A DNA stretch of 64,000 bases from Clostridiales bacterium (lineage in GTDB: Bacteria; Bacillota; Clostridia; Lachnospirales; Lachnospiraceae): assembly GCA_018376135.1 (NCBI GenBank), contig JAHABX010000005.1, positions 62,001 through 126,000 of the forward strand, in the 5' to 3' direction. Under the pieces are notes generated by a model. It was not told the DNA's origin. It did not search any database and was given only the letters and a program-made list of their open reading frames with translations. A program made the position numbers and the translations under genes. Positions 44,166 to 52,783 of this stretch are shown here, piece by piece. How positions within the stretch are numbered: the stretch's first letter is position 1; every line of letters starts with the position of its first letter.

Positions 44166-44498
44166 TTATATGTGTTCCTGTTCTTCTACGGTAGCATCCG
44201 GCACCTCTGCCCCAAGGGCAGCAGCGGTCTCCTCCGCAGAAGTCTCCTCCTGAACCGGGTCAGCAGGAACGGCTTCTTCGGAAACAGTTACAGGGGTCTC
44301 TTCATCTTCAAAGATCTCGTCTTCGCTGTCAAAGGCGGGAACCTCATCCTCTTCCGTATCCTCAAATACTTCCTCATCGTCAAAGGCTTCATCTAATTCT
44401 TCATCTTTGGTAAAAAACTTACGATAGACATAGATACCTCCCACAACAGCGAGGGCAGCGGTACCAATGGTCGTAAGAGCTTTGAATAATTTTTTCAT
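44166..44498 (-). CDS. Small single-pass membrane protein with acidic tail
   Basis: A 110-residue protein. A short basic start (MKKLFKAL) is followed by one hydrophobic helix (TIGTAALAVVGGIYVYRKFF, residues 9-28) and then a strongly acidic, disordered-looking tail rich in Glu, Asp, Thr and Pro with no Cys. The start is ATG 44498 with AAAGGAG eight bases upstream on the minus strand; an upstream ATG adds 27 residues without support. No family recognised. It may be anchored by its N-terminus with the tail in the cytoplasm or outside; orientation cannot be decided. Confidence 0.78.
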   Translation of the reverse strand: MKKLFKALTTIGTAALAVVGGIYVYRKFFTKDEELDEAFDDEEVFEDTEEDEVPAFDSEDEIFEDEETPVTVSEEAVPADPVQEETSAEETAAALGAEVPDATVEEQEHI

Positions 44499-44664
44499 CA
44501 GGGTACTCCTTTCATGCAGAATCAATTCGTTTCTTCTTATTCTAATATAAATGCAGGCAGTTGGAAAGTGAAAAATCATTAAAATTTTAGAAAATATGAG
44601 TTGAGCTTTCCGGAGTTATCCATTACACTAGTATAGTATTTACAGTAAAGGAAAAAAGAAAACA

Positions 44665-45471
44665 ATGATAAAATTAATTGTAAGTGATATTGACGGGACA
44701 CTGGTGCCGGAGGGCGGAAGCTGCCTGAATCCGGAATATATGGATGTGATCAGGGCTTTTACCGCACGTGGAGTACAGTTTGCAGCGGCAAGCGGCAGGC
44801 AGGCCAGCAGTATGGATGCGGTTTTTCATGAGCTGCGGGATCAGATTTATTATCTGTCCGATAATGGGGCGTATATTCAGAAGAACGGGGAAGCGGTCAG
44901 AGAAGTGCGTATGGACCGGGAGGATGTGATCGGGCTTATGGAGGATGTCAGGAAAATTCCGGGCTGCCATTGTCTGCTCTCGGCAAAAGAAGGGTATTAT
45001 ACAGATGATAAGGATCCGCTTTTCCACGATCTGGTCTTCAGACAGTATAAGGGGTCAGGTGAGATCGTAGAGGATGTGACCCAATATGCAGATGTGTGTA
45101 TTAAGATCAGTCTGTACAGCGAGGAGGGAGCAGGAAGTCTGCGGGATATTCTGAATGCACGGTGGAAAGACAGGTTTGCCATCAATATATCCGGATCCCG
45201 GTGGCTGGATATCAATGATTTTGATTCTACCAAGGGAAATGCAGTCCGCTGGATTCAGGAGCAGATTGGTGCATCCCTGGAGGAAACGGTTGTATTTGGG
45301 GATAATTTCAATGACATTTCCATGCTGGAGAGGTCTGCAAGAAGCTATGCGTCGGTGCTGTCGCATCCGGATATTAAGAAAGCGGCAAGATATGAGGTGG
45401 CATCCTATCAGGAGGATGGGGTACTTCAGGTGTTAAAAAAGCTGCTGGAGGAAACAAAGTATGAGAAGTAG
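44665..45471 (+). CDS. HAD-superfamily phosphatase, Cof type
   Basis: A 268-residue hydrolase. Motif I VSDIDGTLVPEG has the catalytic Asp at residues 8-10. Motif II is AAASGRQ, motif III is the Lys in DFDSTKGNAV, and motif IV is VVFGDNFNDISML. The middle cap domain is of the Cof (C2b) type, acting mainly on sugar phosphates or flavin-type phosphates; the substrate is unknown. It overlaps the foldase gene by 11 bases. The upstream gap 44499-44664 is AT-rich and I see no secure promoter in it. Confidence 0.93.
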   Translation: MIKLIVSDIDGTLVPEGGSCLNPEYMDVIRAFTARGVQFAAASGRQASSMDAVFHELRDQIYYLSDNGAYIQKNGEAVREVRMDREDVIGLMEDVRKIPGCHCLLSAKEGYYTDDKDPLFHDLVFRQYKGSGEIVEDVTQYADVCIKISLYSEEGAGSLRDILNARWKDRFAINISGSRWLDINDFDSTKGNAVRWIQEQIGASLEETVVFGDNFNDISMLERSARSYASVLSHPDIKKAARYEVASYQEDGVLQVLKKLLEETKYEK

Positions 45472-46447
45472 AAAAAAATGGATTCCGGTCTGTCTGTCTG
45501 CAGTGCTTATGACGGCTCTGCTGTCCGGCTGCGGAGATAAAAAGATCGTGTTTACCACAGGGCTTGCATCGGACGAGCTGTTTCGAATCGGTGATGTATC
45601 CTGTAAGCTGCCGGAGGCGCTGGTCTACCTGAATACACAGAAGAACCAGTATGAGAATGTGTACGGGATCGAGATGTGGGAGCAGGCGCTTGGCGACATG
45701 ACCATGGAGGAATATCTGAAGAGTCAGGTCATCTCTCAGCTTGCCCAGGTGAAAAGTATGGTGCTGCTGGCAGAGGAGAAGGAGATCAGTCTGACAGAGG
45801 AGGAGAAGAACCTTGCAGGCACTGCGGCAGGAGAATATTTCACCTCGCTGAGCGAGACAGAGGTGAATACTCTGAAGCTGAAAGAGGATGAGATCCAGAA
45901 GATGTATGAGGATTACTGTCTGGCATTCAAGGCATATGACCAGATCACAGAGGATGTGAGCGTGGAGATCAGTGACGATGAGGCGCGGATCATAAAGCTG
46001 CAGCAGATCTTCGTTCCGGAGGAAAATCTTGCCAATGAGCTGAGGGGAAAGCTGGACAACGGAGAAGAGTTTGACGTTCTGGCGGCAAACTATTCCCAGG
46101 CATCCCAGACAACGGTTTCCGTTGCCAGAGGGGACAGGAGCGAAGAATATGAAGAGATTGCCTTTGACCTGGATAATGAGGAGGTCAGCGGTGTCTTTGC
46201 TGCCGATGGCGGTTATTACATTTTGAAATGTCTGAATACCTATATGGAAGAAGAATCCGAGGAAAATAAGGTCCGGGTGGCGCAGCAGCAGAGGACAGAG
46301 CGCTTCCAGGGAATCTATTCGGATCTGATGAAGGATACGCTTTCTGAATTCCAGCAGAAGCTGTGGGACGGGATCCGCTTTGAGGATTATGAGGAAGTGA
46401 AGACGGATTCCTTCTTTGAAGTGTATCAGAAGCATTTTCAGAGTTAA
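45461..46447 (+). CDS. PrsA-like foldase lipoprotein (parvulin-type peptidyl-prolyl isomerase)
   Basis: A 328-residue lipoprotein. The signal peptide ends in the lipobox LLSGC with the modified Cys at residue 25. The N-terminal helical SurA/PrsA-like domain covers about residues 60-170. A rotamase-like domain (IIKLQQIFVPEENLANEL, GEEFDVLAANYSQ, AADGGYYILKCLN) follows at about 185-270. It would assist folding of exported proteins at the outer face of the membrane. The parvulin motif is weak and some active-site residues may be missing, so it may be a chaperone only. Confidence 0.85.
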   Translation: MRSRKKWIPVCLSAVLMTALLSGCGDKKIVFTTGLASDELFRIGDVSCKLPEALVYLNTQKNQYENVYGIEMWEQALGDMTMEEYLKSQVISQLAQVKSMVLLAEEKEISLTEEEKNLAGTAAGEYFTSLSETEVNTLKLKEDEIQKMYEDYCLAFKAYDQITEDVSVEISDDEARIIKLQQIFVPEENLANELRGKLDNGEEFDVLAANYSQASQTTVSVARGDRSEEYEEIAFDLDNEEVSGVFAADGGYYILKCLNTYMEEESEENKVRVAQQQRTERFQGIYSDLMKDTLSEFQQKLWDGIRFEDYEEVKTDSFFEVYQKHFQS

Positions 46448-46460
46448 GCAGAAAACCGGA

Positions 46461-46506
46461 AAGGGGTACCGGCAAATGATTGCACTTGCCGGCGCCCCCT
46501 TTTTCT
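46461..46506. terminator. Two-way terminator between convergent genes
   Basis: CCGGCAA (46469-46475) pairs with TTGCCGG (46486-46492), extended outward by GGGG/CCCC, and ends in a T-run at 46500-46504 on the plus strand. Confidence 0.8.
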
Positions 46507-46516
46507 TTTTTTATAT

Positions 46517-47632
46517 TCAGCCCAGCAGCTCTTTTAAGCACTCCAAAAGCTCCGTATTTTTCTCCGGCATCATAAAGCAGAACCGGAAGTAGGTCTCGTC
46601 CTCCAGCCCCGGGAAGGTGGAGCAGTCCCGCAGCATCAGTCCCCGTTTGATGGCATGTACGAAGACATCGTAGGAGGTAACCCCTTCCTTTAGGATACGG
46701 ACAAGGATGAAATTGGCATAGGGCTTGTACGCCTTGATATGCTTCCAGGTGAGAAGCTCCTGATAGATCCGCTCCCGTTCGGAGGCGATCAGGTGCCGGG
46801 TGCGTTCGATATAATCGGTATCCGTAAACATGAGAGCGCCTGCCACATCAGCCAGGCTGTTGATGGTCCACGGGTTTTTGCGCTCCTTGATCTCCGCCAG
46901 CAGATCCAGATTTCCGGTCATGGCATAGCCAAGGCGCAGACCGGGGGCTGCAAAGAACTTGGAGATGCCGCGCAGGATGGCAAAATTATCGAATTCCTTC
47001 AGAAGACCTGTAGAAGAGACGCTGACATTTTCCGGTGCAAATTCGGCATAGGTCTCATCGATCATAACAAAGATGTGATGCTCCTGGCAGCATCTGAGGA
47101 TCCGGCGCATCTCCCCGGGTTCGCTTGCGGTGGAGGTGGGGTTGTTGGGATTACACAGGATACAGAGATCCAGGTCGTCGGTTAATTCCTGACAGAACCG
47201 CTCCACCGGCAGGCGGAAGTCATCGGATTCCTTCAGTGGATAGTGGCGTACGCTGCCCCCTGCCAGAAGTACCTCCCGTTCGTATTCCGAATAGGTGGGA
47301 GTGACGATCAGCACCTTCTTCGGTTTGTGGATCTGGATGAAAAGGGAGATCAGCTCCGTGCATCCGTTTCCCACCAGGATCTGTTCCGGAAGGCAGCCCG
47401 CATAGGCGGCAATATGACCGCGCAGTTCGGTATATTCCGGATCCGGGTAGGTGGTGATCACATCAATTTTTTCAGAGAGTCCTTCCCGCATCTTCGGAGA
47501 GATGCCAAGCGGATTGACGTTGGCGCCGAAGCCGGTGATCTTCTCCTTTGGTATGCCGAAATACTTTTCGATCTTTTCCAGATCACTTCCATGGAAATGT
47601 TCTTTTCCTTCTATTTTTATTTCATGATTCAT
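46517..47632 (-). CDS. HisC/CobD-like PLP aminotransferase or threonine-phosphate decarboxylase
   Basis: A 371-residue fold-type I enzyme. The N-terminal HGSDLEKIEKYFGIP followed by GFGANVNPLGISP is the style of CobD/CobC threonine-phosphate decarboxylases. NPNNPTSTA and IDETYAEFA bind PLP, and the lysine is in RGISKFFAAPGLRLGYA. HisC (histidinol phosphate aminotransferase) is the alternative, since the two families are hard to separate by eye. No cobalamin or histidine genes are near. The start is ATG 47632 with GAGG nine bases upstream; ATG 47638 is close. It is divergent to the large operon. Confidence 0.82.
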   Translation of the reverse strand: MNHEIKIEGKEHFHGSDLEKIEKYFGIPKEKITGFGANVNPLGISPKMREGLSEKIDVITTYPDPEYTELRGHIAAYAGCLPEQILVGNGCTELISLFIQIHKPKKVLIVTPTYSEYEREVLLAGGSVRHYPLKESDDFRLPVERFCQELTDDLDLCILCNPNNPTSTASEPGEMRRILRCCQEHHIFVMIDETYAEFAPENVSVSSTGLLKEFDNFAILRGISKFFAAPGLRLGYAMTGNLDLLAEIKERKNPWTINSLADVAGALMFTDTDYIERTRHLIASERERIYQELLTWKHIKAYKPYANFILVRILKEGVTSYDVFVHAIKRGLMLRDCSTFPGLEDETYFRFCFMMPEKNTELLECLKELLG

Positions 47633-47655
47633 CTGCATTTTCCTCGCTTGTGTTA

Positions 47656-47677
47656 TCACTTCGGTTGCACGAAGTGA
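47656..47677. promoter_or_regulatory. 8-bp inverted repeat in the divergent promoter region
   Basis: TCACTTCG (47656-47663) and CGAAGTGA (47670-47677) flank 6 bases. The repeat overlaps the -35 box of the plus-strand promoter below, as an operator would. No matching regulator gene is identified. Confidence 0.55.
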
Positions 47678-47694
47678 CCTTAAAGTGCTATACT
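47665..47694 (+). promoter_or_regulatory. Promoter of the DUF5717-type operon
   Basis: TTGCAC (47665-47670), 18 bases, TATACT (47689-47694), about 65 bases before the first start codon. Confidence 0.6.
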
Positions 47695-47760
47695 GTGATT
47701 AAAAGTGATACAGCCACATACATCTTATATCGAATTCTAAAAAAAAGCAACGGGGTTCCT

Positions 47761-50700
47761 ATGAAAGAGAAGATCATCGATTTTTCCAACGGGGTATTTG
47801 AATATTGTCAGACAAGTCTGAAGACAGAGCCGCAGGAGCTGGTACTGGAACTGGAGGCGGGAAAGTCCGTACAGGGGAGTTTTATTGTCAGCTCCTGTGA
47901 TGAGCGCAGGGTAAAGGGCATTCTCTATCATCGGATCCCGGGACTGACATTGAAAGGAGACAGCTTTTTTGCAAGAGCTGCAAGGATAGAGTTTACCTTT
48001 GAAGCAGGGCGTCTGAGAGCGGGAGAAGGTCTGGAGGACCGGATCTGGCTGGAGACCAGCGCAGGGGAGTATGAGCTTCCGGTGCAGGTGAGGATCAGAG
48101 GCAGGCAGGAAGAGGTGAAGGAGGAGTTGCCGCTTCCGCCGGCTGAGGAACCAGAGGAGCCAAAGGAAAGCTTCCGGAAGGGACCCGGGCGGAGTGAGGC
48201 ATGGATCGCGAAGCGCAGGCAGAGCTCTGCAATCGTGGGTATCCAGCTGGTGCTGGAGCAGGAGCGGAGGAACGGATGTACAAAGGAGGAGGCGGATGTC
48301 CGTCTGAGAGAGCTGGCGGATGCGCTTGTGGAAGCAGATCCGGAGTCTTCTCTTTATCCGCTTCTGGATGCGATGGTGATGCTTAGGGAGGAACGGCGGG
48401 AGGAAGCGGGCTGGATCCTTCGGAAATATGAGCGTACCCGTCTGTTTCAGCAGAGAGACAGAAAGGTGAGTGCGGTTTTTCTTTATGTGAACAGTCGTTT
48501 CAGGCAGGATGAAGAGGTGACGGCATCCTGCGTGGCACAGCTTCAGAAGATGTACCAGAAGCATCCGGAGGACGGACTGATCACGGCATTCCTTCTGGAG
48601 CTGGATCCGAAGCTTAAGAAAAATGCACGTACCCGGTATATGGTTCTGGAGCGGCAGTTTCGTGCGGGAACCAGGAACCGTCTGCTTTATCAGGAGGCAT
48701 GGAAGCTCCTTCGGGAGGATATGGCGCTGTTTACCCGGCTGGATGGCTTTACACTGCAGATTTTCGGCTGGGCGGCTGATCACGGCTTTCTGACGGCAGA
48801 GGCAGCGCAGATCATAGCGGCGCAGGCGGCAAGGCTGAAGAACTGGTCTTTGCTGGCGGCAGGACTTTTGAAGGCATGTTATCAGGTAAGCCCTTCCAGG
48901 GAGACGGCAGGAGCAGTGTGCTCTGTATATATCCGCGGGCACCGGATGGACTCGGATGCTTTTGTCTGGTATAAAAAGGGTGTGGAGCTGGATGCGAAGA
49001 TCACCAACCTTTACGAATATTTTATGTATGCCCTGCCGGAAAATTATAACCAGCTGCTGCCCCGTCAGGTATTTCTTTATTTTCAGTATCACAATACTCT
49101 GACGAACCGGCAGAAGACAGCGCTGTTCTGTAATCTGATCCGGTACGGGAAGCAGGGGGAGGAGCTGTATGAGTCTTACCGGAGGCAGCTGCAGGAATTT
49201 TTGAGAAAGCAGCTCAGGGAACGAAGGCTGAATGAGGATCTGGCGTGGCTGTATGGAAAATGTCTGCTGGCAGAGACTCTGGAGGAGGATCTTCTGGAGG
49301 CTCTGGCAGATGTACTGTTTCTTCGGAAGCTTACCTGCCGGGAGAAACGGATCCGACAGGCAGAGGTCAGCTATGAACAGCTGGAGCAAAAGGTGACGGT
49401 TCCTCTGGCTTCCGGATGTGCATGGATACCCGTTTACACGCCGGGGGCGCGGATCGTGCTTCTGGATGAATATGGTAACCGCTATGAGAAGACCGTACCC
49501 TATGATCTGAAGCGCGTTATGATTGAACCTGGATTTCTGCAGCTCTGCACGGTCCGGCTGAAGGAGCATCTGGGACTGAATCTGTATCTGCTGGACGGAA
49601 AGGGCAGACACAGACTGAAGGAGGACAATGTGGAGCTTGCCTGGAAGCTTATGGCGGACGGGCGTATCAGTGAGGATTACCGGAGGCGGCTGCAGCTGGA
49701 GCTTCTGGATTATGAACGAAGGCATCACCGGCTGGAGCAGATGGATGAACGGCTTCGTATACCGGATCCGGATGTTTTGACGAGAAAGGATCAGGCTGCA
49801 TATATAGAAGCGCTTACAGGGCTTCGGCAGGATGAGGAAGCCTTTGCTCTTCTGAAGAAGACCGGATGCCGGGAGGTGGAGCCCAAATCCCTGCTTCGGC
49901 TGCTGCAGCGGCTTATGACGGAGGAGAAGGCGGACAGGGAAGCGCTTGTGCCCTACGCCTGCCAGGTATTTGAAAAGGGAGTCTATACGGAGAAGATCAT
50001 TGAGCTGCTGACCGGGGCGTATCAGGGGAGCACGATGGAGCTGCTTGCCCTGTGGAAGGCAGGAAATACCTTCGGCATGTCTCTTCCGGAGCTGGAGGAG
50101 CAGATCCTTGTGCAGGCATTGTTTACCCGGCGGTACGTGAATGAGGTATTTCCGGTCTATCTGTCCATGGATGACCGGGGCGGAGATTCGGTCATCGGGA
50201 CGGCGTATCTGAATTATCTGGGCTGGCTTGATTTTGTAAAGGGCGCAGAGGTTCCGGAAGGACTCTTTGACAGTCTGGAGCATCACCTTCTGTGGGAAGA
50301 CCGTCTGGCGGAGACCTCGGTCCTTTCCTACTTAAAGCAGCTCTCGGTCCTGCTGCTTCTGACCGATATCCAGAAACGGCTGGTGCAGAAGCTTCTGGGA
50401 GAGCAGGAGACAAGGCGGAGAAGATTTGCCTTTGTCCGGCAGCTTCTGCCTTATGTGGAGGAAAAGGGGCGTCCCAATGACCAGCGGATCGTTGAGTACC
50501 GGTGTGATCCGGGGCATAAGGTGGTGATCCACTATGTGCTGGAGTATCATGGGAAGAAGACCTTTGACTATGTGACGGAATGCCTGTATCCGGTATGCGG
50601 CGGTGTTTTCACCAAAGCCTTTGTCCTGTTCTACGGAGAGCGGCTGACCTGGTTCTTCACAGAGACGGCAGAGGATGGGACCGAGCGGTCCACGGAATGC

Positions 50701-50874
50701 CATACCATCGAGAACCGGGAGGAGCATATGGAGGGTGACAGCCGCTATCACAGACTGTGCAGGATGCAGAGGGCACTGGATTATCAGCAGGAGCGCTCGC
50801 TGAAGCGTATGATGGCAGAGTATGAGGAACTGACAGAGCTTGTGGAGGAACAGTTCTGTATCAGGCAGGGATAA
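47761..50874 (+). CDS. Large cytosolic protein, DUF5717-like
   Basis: A 1037-residue protein without signal peptide or membrane helix. Residues 1-115 are beta-rich (VLELEAGKSVQGSFIVSS), followed by a Pro/Glu-rich linker around 120-145. A long helical-repeat region reaches to about 530, then a small beta domain (ASGCAWIPVYTPGARIVLLD, near 545-610), further helical repeats, and a beta-rich C-terminal domain from about 903 (GHKVVIHYVLEYHGKKTFDY). I recognise it only as resembling the uncharacterised DUF5717 family of Lachnospiraceae. The start is ATG 47761; an open frame continues 213 bases upstream but crosses the promoter. It heads a three-gene operon, 15 bases before the Hsp70-fold gene, and probably works with that protein as a scaffold or client-binding partner (inference). 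Confidence 0.85.
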   Translation: MKEKIIDFSNGVFEYCQTSLKTEPQELVLELEAGKSVQGSFIVSSCDERRVKGILYHRIPGLTLKGDSFFARAARIEFTFEAGRLRAGEGLEDRIWLETSAGEYELPVQVRIRGRQEEVKEELPLPPAEEPEEPKESFRKGPGRSEAWIAKRRQSSAIVGIQLVLEQERRNGCTKEEADVRLRELADALVEADPESSLYPLLDAMVMLREERREEAGWILRKYERTRLFQQRDRKVSAVFLYVNSRFRQDEEVTASCVAQLQKMYQKHPEDGLITAFLLELDPKLKKNARTRYMVLERQFRAGTRNRLLYQEAWKLLREDMALFTRLDGFTLQIFGWAADHGFLTAEAAQIIAAQAARLKNWSLLAAGLLKACYQVSPSRETAGAVCSVYIRGHRMDSDAFVWYKKGVELDAKITNLYEYFMYALPENYNQLLPRQVFLYFQYHNTLTNRQKTALFCNLIRYGKQGEELYESYRRQLQEFLRKQLRERRLNEDLAWLYGKCLLAETLEEDLLEALADVLFLRKLTCREKRIRQAEVSYEQLEQKVTVPLASGCAWIPVYTPGARIVLLDEYGNRYEKTVPYDLKRVMIEPGFLQLCTVRLKEHLGLNLYLLDGKGRHRLKEDNVELAWKLMADGRISEDYRRRLQLELLDYERRHHRLEQMDERLRIPDPDVLTRKDQAAYIEALTGLRQDEEAFALLKKTGCREVEPKSLLRLLQRLMTEEKADREALVPYACQVFEKGVYTEKIIELLTGAYQGSTMELLALWKAGNTFGMSLPELEEQILVQALFTRRYVNEVFPVYLSMDDRGGDSVIGTAYLNYLGWLDFVKGAEVPEGLFDSLEHHLLWEDRLAETSVLSYLKQLSVLLLLTDIQKRLVQKLLGEQETRRRRFAFVRQLLPYVEEKGRPNDQRIVEYRCDPGHKVVIHYVLEYHGKKTFDYVTECLYPVCGGVFTKAFVLFYGERLTWFFTETAEDGTERSTECHTIENREEHMEGDSRYHRLCRMQRALDYQQERSLKRMMAEYEELTELVEEQFCIRQG

Positions 50875-50889
50875 AAGGGGAGTGTCCAT

Positions 50890-51999
50890 ATGAAGATAAC
50901 CAATGGATATGAAAGGCTCTGGGCAGGCATCGATTTTCGGGGGGAATACCCGGAGGTCTGCTATCAGACCGCGCAGATGAAGGAGCCGGAATTGCTTCCG
51001 CTGGATTTTGGCGGAAGATCGGGAAGAGGAGCATGCTTCCGCAAGATCCTGTCTGCGCTGAAGCGGTACGGCAGGAAGGAGGATATCCGGGCGGCGGTGG
51101 TGCTGCCGGATATGTCGGAGGAGGATATCCGGCAGTACCTTCAGGATGCCTGTGAGGCAGGATTTGTCCGGGAGCAGCTTCAGGTGCTGGGGGAACTGGA
51201 GAGTGTGGTGCATTTTGTCATGCATCAGACCAATGATATCTGGCAGCAGCAGGTCTGGCTTCTGGAATTCGATACGGATGAAGTGAAAGCCACTTCCCTG
51301 CAGGTAAATAAGAGAACCACTCCCATGCTGGTACAGGCACAGGAGCCGGAATACTGGCATGTGGGAAGTCTTCTGGAGGGGAACCGGGATGAGCAGCTTG
51401 CAGATATGGCGAAAAAGCGTTTCGGAAGATATCAGGTGTCGGCGGTATTTCTGACCGGCACAGACTTTAATGCCAGAGATTACAGGAAAAGCAGAGAGGA
51501 GATCTGTTTTCGGCGGAGGGTATTTCTGGGAGAACAGATTCACGCCCGGGGAGCCTGCGTGCTGGCCGGTGACGGAGAGAAGAGGAAGCCATACTTGTTC
51601 CTGAATGAGCAGACGCTGCTTTATAATGTGGGGATCAGAAGCAGCCGGGCAGGGAAGGAATTGATCCACACGCTGGTCAGTGCGGGCTGCAGCTGGTATG
51701 AGGTACAGGAGAGCTGTGAGATGATCCTTCTGGGGGAGCCGCTGTTGGAATTTTCCTTTCAGTCCATGCTGGGAGGAGAGCCGCACCTTGCCGGGCTGAT
51801 GCTGAACGGACTGCCAAAGCGTCCGGAAGGGACCACCCGGCTTTTGGTGGAGATCCATTTCTCGGGACCCCGGCAGTGTGAGGTACAGGTATCGGATCTG
51901 GGCTTCGGGGAGATCTATCCGGCGTCAGATCTGTACTGGAAGGAAACGTTCCTTTTGGAGGAAGAGGAGGAGAACCATGGGGCTGGTTACGATCTGTAA
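50890..51999 (+). CDS. Degenerate Hsp70/actin-fold protein, DUF5716-like
   Basis: A 369-residue protein. The start LWAGIDFRGEYPEVCYQ stands where Hsp70 proteins have their first phosphate loop. RAAVVLPDMSEEDIRQYLQD then CEAGFVREQLQVLGELES copies the Hsp70 pattern of strand, helix and aged-subdomain helix. The second phosphate loop is replaced by LLEFDTDEVKATSL, without the Gly-rich turn. The last 60 residues (TRLLVEIHFSGPRQCEVQVSD then GFGEIYPAS) resemble a beta-sandwich substrate domain. ATP binding may be weak or lost. The fold call is from pattern reading, not from a search. It overlaps the next gene by 23 bases. Confidence 0.75.
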   Translation: MKITNGYERLWAGIDFRGEYPEVCYQTAQMKEPELLPLDFGGRSGRGACFRKILSALKRYGRKEDIRAAVVLPDMSEEDIRQYLQDACEAGFVREQLQVLGELESVVHFVMHQTNDIWQQQVWLLEFDTDEVKATSLQVNKRTTPMLVQAQEPEYWHVGSLLEGNRDEQLADMAKKRFGRYQVSAVFLTGTDFNARDYRKSREEICFRRRVFLGEQIHARGACVLAGDGEKRKPYLFLNEQTLLYNVGIRSSRAGKELIHTLVSAGCSWYEVQESCEMILLGEPLLEFSFQSMLGGEPHLAGLMLNGLPKRPEGTTRLLVEIHFSGPRQCEVQVSDLGFGEIYPASDLYWKETFLLEEEEENHGAGYDL

Positions 52000-52681
52000 A
52001 TACAGAAGGACAAAGACGCCGTTCTTTGTGGAGCAGGCGGGAATAAACCTGTACAGCCTTGAAGAGCTGGCATATTTTCTGTATCATAATATCTGCCTGG
52101 CTGACCGCCAGATGTTCGGAGAGGGTCTGTGCCGGTGGATCGCCGAGGAGATCCGTTATCCGGAGCTTGCCAACCGGATCCGGAACGGGATCGCCGCAGG
52201 GACGAATTTTCAGAATCTGGTATTATCCGTGGTGGGCTCGGTGGATCTGTTTTCCAACCGGGAGCTGGCAGAGCTGGGAGACCGGATGAAGAATCTGGGC
52301 ACCCTGCAGGAGCAGGAGCGGCTGAAGCTTCGGGCAGACGAGCTTCTGCGCAGCCGGAACGAATGGGCTGCCATGGAGGAATACAGGCATATCCTGCGGA
52401 TGCACCAGAATCATAAGCTGGGGATGGAGTTTTACGGCGATGTCTGGAATAATCTGGGGGTCTGCTATGCAAGGCAGTTCTTATTTGCGGAGGCGGCAGA
52501 CTGCTTTGAGACCTCCTGCGAATATCATCCGGACGAAGAGGTGGAGCAGCAGGCGGAGCTTGCCGGAAAGCTTGCGGCAGGTCAGAAGCCGGAGACGGGA
52601 AAGAAACGGCATGATTTTGAGAATCCTCAGAAGCAGCTCCTTCAGTGGGAGAGAGAGTACCGGATCCGTCAGAAGCAATAA
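51977..52681 (+). CDS. Small helical (TPR-like) protein of the DUF5717 operon
   Basis: A 234-residue helical protein. The N-terminus GLVTICKYRRTKTPFFVEQ then NLYSLEELAYFLYHN is compact. Residues 130-205 look like tetratricopeptide helices (WAAMEEYRHILRM, DVWNNLGVCYARQFLFAEAA then CFETSCEY). The tail is charged. The start is ATG 51977 with AGGAGG upstream, inside the end of the preceding gene, so the two are translationally coupled. No named family is recognised with confidence. As third member of the operon it is probably an adaptor to the Hsp70-fold protein (inference). Confidence 0.78.
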   Translation: MGLVTICKYRRTKTPFFVEQAGINLYSLEELAYFLYHNICLADRQMFGEGLCRWIAEEIRYPELANRIRNGIAAGTNFQNLVLSVVGSVDLFSNRELAELGDRMKNLGTLQEQERLKLRADELLRSRNEWAAMEEYRHILRMHQNHKLGMEFYGDVWNNLGVCYARQFLFAEAADCFETSCEYHPDEEVEQQAELAGKLAAGQKPETGKKRHDFENPQKQLLQWEREYRIRQKQ

Positions 52682-52686
52682 AGTTC

Positions 52687-52715
52687 TTGACATTTCTGTC
52701 TGTACCTGATATGAT
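52687..52715 (+). promoter_or_regulatory. Promoter of the amino acid ABC operon
   Basis: TTGACA (52687-52692), 17 bases, TATGAT (52710-52715). A 25-base imperfect palindrome TTACTTT...AAAGTAGTAA at 52731-52755 follows the likely start of transcription and may be an operator. Confidence 0.8.
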
Positions 52716-52783
52716 TCATACATTGTTAGATTACTTTTCTGTGGTAAAGTAGTAACAGACAGAATTGCAAGGAGGATGTTTTT

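Noticed and set aside
47548..47760. N-terminal extension of 71 residues for the DUF5717-like protein
   Set aside because: It crosses the promoter, the palindrome and the start of the divergent gene, and reads as unrelated hydrophobic sequence.
47737..50286. Antisense open frame of 849 codons opposite the DUF5717-like gene
   Set aside because: Long antisense frames arise from the purine-rich codon usage; the translated sequence is Leu/Gln/His-rich with no domain, and the plus frame is clearly coding.
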